Source: an uncultured Spirochaetales bacterium
GTDB taxonomy: Bacteria > Spirochaetota > Spirochaetia > DTKZ01
Assembly: GCA_937991975.1 (NCBI GenBank)
Contig: CALKLC010000120.1
Location: forward strand, 1-42,664
Reading direction: 5' to 3'
DNA length: 42,664 bases
Shown: positions 26,340 to 35,245 of the stretch, piece by piece
How positions within the stretch are numbered: the stretch's first letter is position 1
Layout of the letters: every line of letters begins with the position of its first letter
Made by a program: the position numbers and the translations under genes
Notes under the pieces: generated by a model
Told to the model about the DNA's origin: nothing
Databases searched by the model: none
What the model saw: only the letters and a program-made list of their open reading frames with translations

Positions 26340-26747
26340 AATCTGGATATGACGCCTTGTTTGGTCTACCAGGGAATTCAATTGAATGGTTTCGGCTTCT
26401 TTTTGGGACGAATGTAAGAGAAGCTCAAGCAATTTATGCATCAATCGCTCCCTCTGCAGGATGGTCCTAAGAGAGTCGCAGAAAGAAGTGTATCCATCAA
26501 AGGAAAGAGTTAAATCAAAGCTGGAGGTATCCAGTCCAACAGAAGGTTTGAACCTTTCTTCAAGGGGAGTTGGGTCTGCCTCGATGGTTTCGATTACCCG
26601 TCCGATTTCCCTGGTCTTTTCCACATAGCTTTCAAGTATCTTTCGCATACCTACATGTGATTGCATATGGAGGTATACATCGTAGAGAAGGAGGTTATCT
26701 TTCAAAACATGATGTATTACCTGGAGGATCCGATGAATATCGTCCAC
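26298..26747 (-). CDS. Hypothetical helical protein
   Basis: 149-aa ORF with helical/heptad character; 3' end overlaps metW by 42 bp. Confidence 0.6.
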   Translation of the reverse strand: MDDIHRILQVIHHVLKDNLLLYDVYLHMQSHVGMRKILESYVEKTREIGRVIETIEADPTPLEERFKPSVGLDTSSFDLTLSFDGYTSFCDSLRTILQRERLMHKLLELLLHSSQKEAETIQLNSLVDQTRRHIQILQDRLDLESMLSN

Positions 26748-26797
26748 ACTCTAAGGATACCATACTTGCAAGGGATCTGTCAAAACCAATAGGGATC

Positions 26798-26826
26798 TGG
26801 ACATACAGGGTCGTTCTTGGTATAGT
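26798..26826 (+). promoter_or_regulatory. Putative sigma70 promoter for infC operon
   Basis: TGGACA-17 nt-TATAGT. Confidence 0.65.
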
Positions 26827-26874
26827 TTGAATGTAACTTTCTATATAGACTAAGGCAAAAACCAAGGAGGTCGA

Positions 26875-27393
26875 TTGTCTTCAAAAGATTTACGGATCAA
26901 CGAAGGGATCCGAGTTCGTGAAGTTCGGTTAATCGATGGAAACGGCGAGCAGCGAGGAATTGTACCTACCATCGAAGCTATCCGCCTTGCGAAAGAGGCG
27001 GGAATGGATCTGGTAGAAGTTGCTCCTCAGGCGAATCCACCGGTATGCAAGATTCTCGACTATGGGAAATACAAATTCGAATTGGAGAAAAAGAGCAGAG
27101 AATCGAAGAAAAAACAGAAGCTAATAAAGATCAAAGAAATACGGATGCAGCCTAAAATCGAGGAGCACGATCTTCAGTTCAAGAGCAAACATATTCAGGA
27201 GTTCCTTGAAGAAGGAAACAAAGTGAAGATTACCGTTCGATTCCGGGGTCGAGAGTTGGCCCATACGGATCGGGGGTTGCTGGTATTGAACAAAGTGCTG
27301 GAACTCCTTGGGGACACCTACGTACTGGAAAAAGAACCAAGTATGGAAGGAAGATTCATGTCTATGGTCATTGCCCCCAAGGGGAAAAAATAA
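26875..27393 (+). CDS. infC: Translation initiation factor IF-3
   Basis: [67 protein letters not shown] start after AAGGAGG. Confidence 0.98.
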   Translation: MSSKDLRINEGIRVREVRLIDGNGEQRGIVPTIEAIRLAKEAGMDLVEVAPQANPPVCKILDYGKYKFELEKKSRESKKKQKLIKIKEIRMQPKIEEHDLQFKSKHIQEFLEEGNKVKITVRFRGRELAHTDRGLLVLNKVLELLGDTYVLEKEPSMEGRFMSMVIAPKGKK

Positions 27394-27417
27394 ATCGTAG
27401 AATACAGAGAGGACGCT

Positions 27418-27615
27418 ATGCCAAAGATGAAAACGCGAAAATCGGCCGCGAAACGGTATTCGATTACGAAGAACGGAAAAGTAAAGTATAAAAAACAGGG
27501 GTTGCGGCATATCCTTACGAAGAAGTCCAGTAAACGAAAACGGCATCTTCGGAAGAGCGGAATTCTCAGCAAGGTAGAAGTGAAACGAATTCGGACACTT
27601 CTTCCCTATGCCTAA
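27418..27615 (+). CDS. rpmI: 50S ribosomal protein L35
   Basis: [48 protein letters not shown]. Confidence 0.98.
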   Translation: MPKMKTRKSAAKRYSITKNGKVKYKKQGLRHILTKKSSKRKRHLRKSGILSKVEVKRIRTLLPYA

Positions 27616-27652
27616 CCCTATCAAGATCACTTAAGGAAGAAGGAGAATATGC

Positions 27653-28012
27653 ATGCCTAGAGCAGTAGATGGGACTCGGAGAAAAGACAGACGAAAGAAA
27701 ATTTTAGAGCTGGCAAAAGGGTATTGGGGCAAGAGAAGCAAACTCTTTCGCACTGCCAAAGACCAGGTAATGAAATCCCTCGTGTATGCCTATCGGGATC
27801 GGCGGAGAAAGAAGAGGGATTTCCGTTCCCTCTGGATTGCCAGGATTTCGGCTGCTTGCAGAGCGGAAGGAATCACCTACTCGAGGTTTATAAATGGACT
27901 TCAGCAAGCCAATATCCTCATAAATAGAAAAGCCCTATCCAACCTTGCTATCCAGGATCCTTCTGCTTTCAAAGTCCTGGTATCCAAGGCCAAAGAAGCG
28001 CTGAAGGTATAG
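27653..28012 (+). CDS. rplT: 50S ribosomal protein L20
   Basis: [71 protein letters not shown]. Confidence 0.98.
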   Translation: MPRAVDGTRRKDRRKKILELAKGYWGKRSKLFRTAKDQVMKSLVYAYRDRRRKKRDFRSLWIARISAACRAEGITYSRFINGLQQANILINRKALSNLAIQDPSAFKVLVSKAKEALKV

Positions 28013-28016
28013 TTCC

Positions 28017-28397
28017 ATGGTTAGCCTCGAGCAGATTCGAAAACTCGAAGCCCGGGTGTCTCAGGCTGTTTCCACAATCCTGGAACTACGGGAAGAGAAC
28101 ACCACCCTCAGGCAAAAGCTGGAAAAGTACCAGGAAAAGATCGATCAGCTGGAACTTCTCATCGCCCAGTATCGAGACAGTCAAAAGGAAATCGAGGAAG
28201 GGATTCTCAATGCTCTTCGTCAGCTGGACCATCTGGAGGACGATGCTCTGCGCGCATCATCCTCTACCCTTTCCTCGGTTCCGAAGGAACCCCTTTCAGA
28301 AGAGTCCGAGGGGGAAGATATCGAAGGAAAACCAGTTGTTCCCCTTCAAGAAAAGGGTGATGAAGTAAAAAAGTCTGGAGAGCTGGATATTTTCTAA
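28017..28397 (+). CDS. Coiled-coil protein, ZapB-like
   Basis: LEQIRKLEARVSQAVSTILELREENTTLRQKLEKYQEKIDQLELLIAQYR coiled coil; immediately upstream of a zapA-like gene. Confidence 0.6.
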   Translation: MVSLEQIRKLEARVSQAVSTILELREENTTLRQKLEKYQEKIDQLELLIAQYRDSQKEIEEGILNALRQLDHLEDDALRASSSTLSSVPKEPLSEESEGEDIEGKPVVPLQEKGDEVKKSGELDIF

Positions 28398-28413
28398 AAA
28401 GGGAGATCGGTCT

Positions 28414-28758
28414 ATTCCTAAACAACGTTCTGAACTGAGAATCGAGATTCTCGGAACAACCTTTACCATTCAAACCGATGAGAGCCCTCAGTACGTGTCT
28501 ACCCTGCTGGAATACTATAAAAAAAAGATAGGGGAAGTTCGTTCTTCTGCTCCAACAGCGGATGCATTGAAAACAGCCGTTCTTGCAGGACTCCTATTGG
28601 CAGACGAGGCTCTACGGAAAAAAGACACGGTCTTACCCCATCAGGATGAAACAGAAATTGTTCTCCTGACAGAAAAACTCATTCAAACATTGGATGAGTG
28701 CCTGGTACCCCATTCAAAAGAGTCCCCCAGCACTTCAGAGACTTCCAGTTTCGAATAA
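28414..28758 (+). CDS. zapA: Cell division protein ZapA-like, apparent ATT start
   Basis: Frame extends upstream of ORF-track GTG 28495: (I)PKQRSELRIEILGTTFTIQTDESPQYVSTLLEYYKKKIGEV...TAVLAGLLLADEAL; no ATG/GTG/TTG between in-frame stop 28366 and 28495; GGGAG 8 nt before ATT 28414. Confidence 0.75.
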   Translation: MPKQRSELRIEILGTTFTIQTDESPQYVSTLLEYYKKKIGEVRSSAPTADALKTAVLAGLLLADEALRKKDTVLPHQDETEIVLLTEKLIQTLDECLVPHSKESPSTSETSSFE

Positions 28759-29705
28759 TCACATCCGAATACTGATACGATCCCTCCGGCCAATCGGTTG
28801 GCCAGTTCTCCGCACTTGAATGGAGGGTTCCCTCGAAGGGAGGCAAAGAGGTATCCTGCCGCAAAGGCATCCCCCGCACCTGTTGTGTCTTTCACTCGTG
28901 CCTTTGCAGCAGGCACCTGAACAACCTCACCTCGAGCACTAATTAAACACCCCTCTTTCCCTGTTTTCATCACTACAACAGGAGCAAGGCTGGCCGCTTT
29001 TTTGAGGATTTCTCTGTCCCCCTCAGTCTCGGTCAACGCTGCCAGTTCGTCCCGATTCCCGAATAGGAGGTCTACCCAACGGGGAATCCATTGCAGTAAC
29101 TGATCCCGGTACCGATGCACCAGGAAAGGATCTGAAACATCGAGACAGATCATCCTTCCCGCCCCCCTCGCTATTCCGGCCGCCCGGTTCACCACTTCTC
29201 GCTGGTTTGGAGTGTCCCAATTATAACCTGTCACATAGAGCATATCCGCCTGTTTAACAGTTGCCTCGGGTACATCTTCTGCTCGCAGTTCCCTGCATGC
29301 TCCAAGATACGTACACATGGTTCGCTCATGATCGGGAGTTACGAGGACTAAAGATGTGCCCGTTCTGCTCCCATTCTTTCTGGCCAATAGGGGGTGAACG
29401 CCTGCATCCTTCAAAAGATGGTCCAGGGTTTCGCCTTCTTGGTCGTTTCCCACCGCACCGAGGAAGTACACATCTACTGGATGAGCCGTTTTCATGGCTA
29501 ACCATCCGATTCCTCTAGCTGTATTCGCACCGCTACCCCCTGGAGCAACCGCCCATATCGTACCCTCTTTCTCGATACGTTCGATGAAAGAAGACTCTAC
29601 GAGATTCATACTTCCCGGAATAATTCCCCATTTTTCAATCTGTGCATACTCGGAAGGGACGATCGTGTCACGCAAGGGATTGCAAATGATGAACACACTG
29701 GGCAT
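28683..29705 (-). CDS. PfkB-family carbohydrate/nucleoside kinase
   Basis: APGGSGANTARGIGWLAM; FLGAVGNDQEGETLDHLL; VKDTTGAGDAFAAGYLFASL (PfkB signature). Confidence 0.92.
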   Translation of the reverse strand: MPSVFIICNPLRDTIVPSEYAQIEKWGIIPGSMNLVESSFIERIEKEGTIWAVAPGGSGANTARGIGWLAMKTAHPVDVYFLGAVGNDQEGETLDHLLKDAGVHPLLARKNGSRTGTSLVLVTPDHERTMCTYLGACRELRAEDVPEATVKQADMLYVTGYNWDTPNQREVVNRAAGIARGAGRMICLDVSDPFLVHRYRDQLLQWIPRWVDLLFGNRDELAALTETEGDREILKKAASLAPVVVMKTGKEGCLISARGEVVQVPAAKARVKDTTGAGDAFAAGYLFASLRGNPPFKCGELANRLAGGIVSVFGCDYSKLEVSEVLGDSFEWGTRHSSNV

Positions 29706-29764
29706 CCTGTACCTCTCTTTAGTTGACTTTTCCTTGAATCCCATCATACTATGGTGCCACTGCC

Positions 29765-30589
29765 ATGTCTATCATTACGAGTCAACAGATACTCCATTAC
29801 TACGAAACCTACGGAAAGATAGAGGTAACATTCACGAAAGAGGTGATTCAAGCCACCCAGCTAATACCTAGAAATGTATTCTTGAAATGCCTCGGGTTTC
29901 AGTATCCCTGCATCCTCTACTCCAGTTCTATGGTAGGGGCCAAGATCCTCTTGAATATCTCCCCTTCGCTCCAGCAAGCCCTACGAAAAGCGAACAATGT
30001 CGTGTACCTGCGGTACTGTTTTCAAAAGAATCAAAAAGGGGATCCATTGACCTTTTTCGTTCCCGCGAAAGTCGCGGGCTCCTCTCCGTACGACAAGAAT
30101 GGTGGGAATCTTTATTTTTTCTCTCTCACCTTTACTCAAAAACCCGCGGATACATTGATCGAGATCCTCGGCACCCTGCTGGATGCCACCCTCACTTCAC
30201 AAAAGAGAAAGGAGGAAAGGATTCTCATCACTACAGAAACCCTTAAAAAGTTGGGAATCTCCAACAAGGAATTGGCTATCCTGATCCAGGGGGTTCCTCG
30301 AAAAGGGATCCTCCGGGACCTGTCCTTTGGAGGCGCCAAAGTAATCCTCCTGGGGTTGGCCAAATTCATCATGAACAAAGAGGCAGTGCTGCGTCTTGAG
30401 ATCGAAGAACCTCGACAGATCATAGAAATTCCCGGTACCATTATCCGTCATGAACCCGTTGAGGGGCGGAGGGACATTTCTGCGTTTGCCATCAAATTCC
30501 ACGAAGGCAAGGTCCCCATCACATACAAGCTTCTTCTCAGTGATTACCTGAAACAGCAAGAAAAGAGAAAAGAAATCCCTGCCCTCTAA
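29765..30589 (+). CDS. PilZ-domain-like protein
   Basis: GVPRKGILRDLSFGGAKVILLG ((D/N)xSxxG PilZ motif) and a C-terminal beta-rich AFAIKFHEG; adjacent to flagellin. Confidence 0.75.
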   Translation: MSIITSQQILHYYETYGKIEVTFTKEVIQATQLIPRNVFLKCLGFQYPCILYSSSMVGAKILLNISPSLQQALRKANNVVYLRYCFQKNQKGDPLTFFVPAKVAGSSPYDKNGGNLYFFSLTFTQKPADTLIEILGTLLDATLTSQKRKEERILITTETLKKLGISNKELAILIQGVPRKGILRDLSFGGAKVILLGLAKFIMNKEAVLRLEIEEPRQIIEIPGTIIRHEPVEGRRDISAFAIKFHEGKVPITYKLLLSDYLKQQEKRKEIPAL

Positions 30590-30613
30590 AGTTTATAGGA
30601 CTCCTGTCGATAA
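30587..30613 (+). promoter_or_regulatory. Sigma28 (FliA) promoter for flaB1
   Basis: TAAAGTTT-11 nt-GTCGATAA versus TAAAGTTT-N11-GCCGATAA (15/16 bases). Confidence 0.9.
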
Positions 30614-30711
30614 AAAGAACGGGGGAAATGGAAATTTTGAGCATGCCAAAGTTTTCTTCTCTCCCCTTTCACTCTAAATATCGGAATAGTTTATTCCGGG
30701 TTTAGGAAAAC

Positions 30712-30731
30712 TTTCGGCAAGGATGCCGAAA
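30712..30731 (+). promoter_or_regulatory. Leader hairpin with GGA loop upstream of flaB1 (candidate CsrA site)
   Basis: TTTCGGCA-AGGA-TGCCGAAA, 8-bp stem; 21 nt before ATG. Confidence 0.7.
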
Positions 30732-30752
30732 TACCACATCAGGGAGGAGTGT

Positions 30753-31613
30753 ATGATTATCAACCACAACCTAAGTGCCATGTTCGCCCAAAGAACACGG
30801 GGAGTCACGGAAATAAGCCTTACCAAGAACATGGAAAAGCTTTCTTCCGGACTACGAATCAATCGGGCCGGTGACGATGCGTCTGGACTGGCTGTGTCGG
30901 AAAAAATGCGGTCTCAGATTCGAGGGCTCCGGCAGGCTTCGGCTAATGCGATGAATGGTATTTCCTTCATCCAGACTACAGAAGGGTACTTACAGGAAAC
31001 GCAGGATATTCTTCAGAGGCTCCGGGAACTGGCGGTACAATCTGCGAATGGGATTTACACGCAAGAAGATCGGATGCAGATCCAGGTGGAAGTATCCCAG
31101 TTGATCGACGAAATCGACCGGATCGCGTCCCATGCTCAGTTCAACGGTATGAATCTACTGACAGGCAGATTTGCCCGCGCCGCAGGAGAAAATGTGGTAA
31201 CCGCTTCCATGTACTTCCAGATTGGTGCCAACATGGATCAACGGGAACGGGTGTATATCGGAACAATGACAGCCGCAGCCCTCGGAGTGCGGCAGGTAGG
31301 AAGCGGAAAACTCCTTTCCCTCTCCACGCCGGATGATGCCAACCGCTCTATTGGTGTACTGGACGTGGCACTGCGAACTGTCAACAAGCAGAGGGCTGAT
31401 CTGGGTGCATATCAGAACCGTCTAGAGCATGCCATAAGAGGAATCGATATTGGCGCAGAGAACCTGCAGGCAGCTGAATCGAGAATTCGGGATGTAGATA
31501 TGGCAGCGGAGATGGTGGAATATACGAAGAACCAGATTCTGCTGCAATCAGGTACTGCCATGCTCGCACAGGCCAACACAAAGACACAATCTGTATTGCA
31601 ACTCCTGCAATAG
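30753..31613 (+). CDS. flaB: Flagellin core protein FlaB
   Basis: [80 protein letters not shown]; start set at ATG 30753 after GGGAGGAG. Confidence 0.97.
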   Translation: MIINHNLSAMFAQRTRGVTEISLTKNMEKLSSGLRINRAGDDASGLAVSEKMRSQIRGLRQASANAMNGISFIQTTEGYLQETQDILQRLRELAVQSANGIYTQEDRMQIQVEVSQLIDEIDRIASHAQFNGMNLLTGRFARAAGENVVTASMYFQIGANMDQRERVYIGTMTAAALGVRQVGSGKLLSLSTPDDANRSIGVLDVALRTVNKQRADLGAYQNRLEHAIRGIDIGAENLQAAESRIRDVDMAAEMVEYTKNQILLQSGTAMLAQANTKTQSVLQLLQ

Positions 31614-31673
31614 AGTAGTATCATATAGGAGTAGTAAAAGCTTCGTTCTTTGACAAACACCCTCCGTATGCAG

Positions 31674-31720
31674 CAGCAAGGAGAGGTTTCGGTCCAAATC
31701 CGAAGCCCTCTCTTTGTTGC
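31674..31720 (+). terminator. Hairpin between flaB1 and flaB2 (terminator or processing/attenuation element)
   Basis: AGCAAGGAGAGGTTTCGG-tccaaat-CCGAAGCCCTCTCTTTGTTGCT; imperfect long stem, weak U-tract. Confidence 0.55.
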
Positions 31721-31787
31721 TTAGGGGGAGCGGAACGGCAGGGAAGCGCGATGTGGCCCTGAAAAATTCCCCTGCAGGCATACAAAA

Positions 31788-31808
31788 CGAAGGCGAGGGA
31801 TGCCTTCG
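31788..31808 (+). promoter_or_regulatory. Leader hairpin with GGGA loop upstream of flaB2 (candidate CsrA site)
   Basis: CGAAGGC-GAGGGAT-GCCTTCG; 26 nt before ATG. Confidence 0.65.
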
Positions 31809-31834
31809 GTATATTTCAAGGAGGGTTATCCAAT

Positions 31835-32689
31835 ATGATCATTAATCACAACATCAGTGCCATGTACGCCAACCGGGAACTTAGTTTCCGAAACGTGGAT
31901 GTATCCAAAAACATCGAAAAGCTGAGTTCCGGGATGCGGATTAACCGCGCAGGCGACGATGCTTCCGGATTGGCGGTCTCGGAAAAACTTCGCAGCCAGA
32001 TTCGGGGTTTGAACCAGGCAACCCGTAACATTCAAAACGGGATCTCTTTCATTCAAACAACAGAAGGGTTCCTGCAAGAAACGCAAGACATTCTTCACAG
32101 GATTCGGGAATTGGCCGTACAATCCGCGAACGGTATCTACACTCAGGAAGACCGACTCCAGATCCAAGTGGAAGTGTCCCAGTTGGTGGATGAAATCAAC
32201 CGGATTGCGTCCCATGCCCAGTTCAACGGTATGAACATCCTAACCGGTGCCTTTGCCAGAAACTCGGCAACCGGCGCAGTGATGAGATTCCAGATCGGGG
32301 CAAATATGGACCAATCCGAACAGGTTTACATCGGGACCATGACCGCTCAGGCCCTCGGTCTTCAGGCAGCTCAGGGTGGACAGGGAATGATCTCTATTTC
32401 CACGGTAGAAAACGCTAACCAGGCGATCGGAATCCTAGATGTGGCTTTAAAGACAGTTAGCAAGCAGAGAGCCGATCTGGGTGCATACCAGAACCGTTTT
32501 GAAATGGCCAGCAAGGGAGTGGCGATCGCAGCTGAAAACCTACAGGCTTCCGAGTCCAGAATTCGCGATGTGGACATGGCAAGTGAAATGGTTTCTTTCG
32601 TTAAGAACCAGATCCTTACCCAGGCTAACACCGCAATGCTGGCTCAGGCCAACATGCAAACCCGGTCCGTGCTTCAACTCCTCGGCTAA
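31835..32689 (+). CDS. flaB: Flagellin core protein FlaB
   Basis: [80 protein letters not shown]. Confidence 0.97.
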   Translation: MIINHNISAMYANRELSFRNVDVSKNIEKLSSGMRINRAGDDASGLAVSEKLRSQIRGLNQATRNIQNGISFIQTTEGFLQETQDILHRIRELAVQSANGIYTQEDRLQIQVEVSQLVDEINRIASHAQFNGMNILTGAFARNSATGAVMRFQIGANMDQSEQVYIGTMTAQALGLQAAQGGQGMISISTVENANQAIGILDVALKTVSKQRADLGAYQNRFEMASKGVAIAAENLQASESRIRDVDMASEMVSFVKNQILTQANTAMLAQANMQTRSVLQLLG

Positions 32690-32757
32690 CACAACAACAG
32701 TACTCCGTTCCGTCATCATCGAGAGATTGCTGGACGTCATCTCTCGAACACATTCCT

Positions 32758-32787
32758 GGAAGGAAGGGTTCGCGCTCCCTTCCTTTC
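32758..32787 (+). terminator. Strong 11-bp hairpin between flaB2 and flaG (terminator/attenuator-like, no U-tract)
   Basis: GGAAGGAAGGG-TTCGCGCT-CCCTTCCTTTC (one G-U pair). Confidence 0.6.
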
Positions 32788-32811
32788 AGCCCTTTACAGG
32801 GAGGTAATTGT

Positions 32812-33171
32812 ATGTCTCTGGAAGTGACCCCTTACCGAAACATCGAAAACTCGCACTTGATCCCCTCGCTTGCCTCTACCGGTAACTTGTCCACAGAACA
32901 ACGGAGCTCGAATAGCGAAGAAGCAAACCAGTCCCAGGGAAAGGTTCCTTTTCTCATCGTAGAACAGAACCTGAAAGAACTGGACGGTTTTACCAGGTTT
33001 CTCAACCGCAGACTTAAGTTTTCCTTCAACGAAGAGTTACAGCAGGTGGTGGTCAAGATCGTTGAAGGAGACACCGATAAAGTAATTAAGGTACTTCCCC
33101 CGGAAGAAATACAAAAACTTCATCTACGGATCCGGGAAACTCTCGGTATCCTGTTCGATCAACTCATTTGA
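32812..33171 (+). CDS. flaG: FlaG family protein
   Basis: FLNRRLKFSFNEELQQVVVKIVEGDTDKVIKVLPPEEIQKLHLRIRETLGILFDQLI. Confidence 0.92.
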   Translation: MSLEVTPYRNIENSHLIPSLASTGNLSTEQRSSNSEEANQSQGKVPFLIVEQNLKELDGFTRFLNRRLKFSFNEELQQVVVKIVEGDTDKVIKVLPPEEIQKLHLRIRETLGILFDQLI

Positions 33172-33198
33172 ATCTGATTGGGGGAAACAGGGGTACGC

Positions 33199-35226
33199 GT
33201 GGCCGACATATCCATACCAGGGATCTCAAGTAAATACAAAAGCGAGGAATTGATCAAGAAACTCGTCGAAGTGGAAAAGATCCCTCTGAAACGGATGGAA
33301 GAGTCGGTAACGAACCTCAAGACCCAACAATCCACCTGGCGAGAGCTTCAGCAAGGGATGACCCAATTAAGGGAGCGCGCTAGAAGTCTTTTCGGATTCC
33401 AATCTCCCTTCAACGAACGAACGGCCAAATCGGAAGACCCCTCTATTCTAACAGCCACAGCAACCCGGGATGCTGTAGAAGGCTCCTACGAAGTAGAAGT
33501 CAGAAAGATGGCTCTGGCAGATAAGTTTCTATCCGATTCCCTCCCATTAGATCTTGAAATCCAAGCAGGTCGATACGGTTTCAAAGTGGGAAATCAGGAA
33601 GTATCCTTCCAATTTCGAGGGGGCAGGCTATCCGCTTTCGTAGAGCTACTGAAGGAAAAGGGTAGGGACATCCTTACGGCCGGGGTCGTAAAAGATACGG
33701 CCCAAACGCAGGTGATGTACATCGAATCCCTCAAACCTGGTAAGGAAAACCAGATAACCTTCACAGAAGCTTCCACCGAACTGGGGGAACGTCTGGGCCT
33801 ATTGAAAAAAGATTCTTCTACCTCAAGAGTTATCAAAATCGATCAGACACTTCTAACCACAGCGAAGATCCTCAAAAATCCTTCTGCCATACGAATCGAG
33901 GGAAATACTCTCCACCTTGGTACGGGTGGGGAACTGGAAATTCCCCTCCAACCCCCTTTTACCATCACCCCTTCTATGGTGTTGGAGGCAGAGCTTCGGT
34001 TAAGAAAAACTGCCGAGGGTCCTCCTCCCCCTCCCGCTCCGCCACCCGGTCCTTCCATTCCAGAAAGAGGAGGGGTCACCCTTTCCGATGTGACTGTTCT
34101 CAATAGTCCTTCGAAAGTGGTACTTCCAGAATGGAAACCACCACCTCCTCCCGAAATCGTCGATGATTTCAATATTCTATCTCTCCAAACCGATGGGCGT
34201 GTAACCTCTCTTCCACCAGTAGAAGAAACGATACAGTTCAGGACAGTTCAAGTACCTTTGGACACCCTGGGAAACAGGGTGGAATCGATCCTTCTGAAGA
34301 ATAGGAATACCCTTCGAGAATTGGAAATTAAGAGTATACGATTATACGATCCCTCTACGAGAGGAGAGTATCGTCCATTACACCCCATCTCCACTGCTCA
34401 GGATGCGGAAATCCTTGTCAACGGGATTCCTTTGACACGAAGTTCCAATACCATAGACGATGCCATCCCCGGAGTTACCCTTTCCCTAAAAAAACCTGGT
34501 CAAGGGAATATCAAACTTTCCATCGAGCCAGATAGGGAAAAAGTAAAGGACTCCATCATTGCTTTTGTAGGAACCTATAACAGACAGATGGCGCAGATAA
34601 ATATCCTCACCCGCAAGGATGAAGCTGTGCTGAACGAAATCACCTATCTGAAGGAAGAGGAACGAGAAAAAGCCAAAGAAAGACTGGGCCTCTTGCAGGG
34701 AGATGTAGGGCTGATGCAGCTGAAGAATACGTTTCAATCCATCCTGATGAACCCCTATCCTACCCGCCTGGGACAGGATCTCTCCCTCCTTTCCCAAATT
34801 GGGATATCTACCAATGCCCAAGCAGGGGGCTTACGGGGGATCGATGTGTCGAAACTTCGGGGATACCTGGAAATCAACGAACAACTTCTGGATACATCAT
34901 TACAAAAAAATTTTCAGGCAGTGAAGGATCTCTTCGGCTATGACTCGGATGGGGATCTGGTTCCCGATTCAGGGGTCGGAGTTTCCATGGATACCTTCCT
35001 CCGGCCGTACGTGCAGACAGGAGGAATCATTTCCATGAAACTGAGCACCCTGGATACGCAGATTTCTTCTACCAACCGAAGGATTGAGTCGTACAATCAG
35101 TATTTAAACCGGTACGAACAGGATCTGAAACGAAAATACGGGGCCATGGAAAGCACACTTAACTCTCTAGAGAAAAGTTCTTCTGCCCTAGAAAGGTTTA
35201 ACAACAGTAACCAAAACGCTCGATAA
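33199..35226 (+). CDS. fliD: Flagellar filament cap protein FliD (HAP2)
   Basis: VADISIPGISSKYKSEELIKKLVEVEKIPLKRMEE; SNTIDDAIPGVTLSLKKPGQGNIKLSIEPDREKVKDSIIAFVGTYNRQMAQINILT. GTG start 33199 preferred over TTG 33178. Confidence 0.93.
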   Translation: MADISIPGISSKYKSEELIKKLVEVEKIPLKRMEESVTNLKTQQSTWRELQQGMTQLRERARSLFGFQSPFNERTAKSEDPSILTATATRDAVEGSYEVEVRKMALADKFLSDSLPLDLEIQAGRYGFKVGNQEVSFQFRGGRLSAFVELLKEKGRDILTAGVVKDTAQTQVMYIESLKPGKENQITFTEASTELGERLGLLKKDSSTSRVIKIDQTLLTTAKILKNPSAIRIEGNTLHLGTGGELEIPLQPPFTITPSMVLEAELRLRKTAEGPPPPPAPPPGPSIPERGGVTLSDVTVLNSPSKVVLPEWKPPPPPEIVDDFNILSLQTDGRVTSLPPVEETIQFRTVQVPLDTLGNRVESILLKNRNTLRELEIKSIRLYDPSTRGEYRPLHPISTAQDAEILVNGIPLTRSSNTIDDAIPGVTLSLKKPGQGNIKLSIEPDREKVKDSIIAFVGTYNRQMAQINILTRKDEAVLNEITYLKEEEREKAKERLGLLQGDVGLMQLKNTFQSILMNPYPTRLGQDLSLLSQIGISTNAQAGGLRGIDVSKLRGYLEINEQLLDTSLQKNFQAVKDLFGYDSDGDLVPDSGVGVSMDTFLRPYVQTGGIISMKLSTLDTQISSTNRRIESYNQYLNRYEQDLKRKYGAMESTLNSLEKSSSALERFNNSNQNAR

Positions 35227-35245
35227 TGAAAATAAGGAGCTGTCT

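Noticed and set aside
26833-26875. L20/IF-3 leader riboregulator upstream of infC
   Set aside because: Predicted leader is only about 40 nt with no convincing structure resembling known L20-binding leaders.
27121-27630. 169-aa minus-strand ORF
   Set aside because: Antisense to infC and rpmI, both unambiguous.
30753-32689. Long near-repeat spanning the two flagellin genes
   Set aside because: Ordinary tandem flaB paralogues with diverged nucleotide sequence, not a mobile or recombination element.
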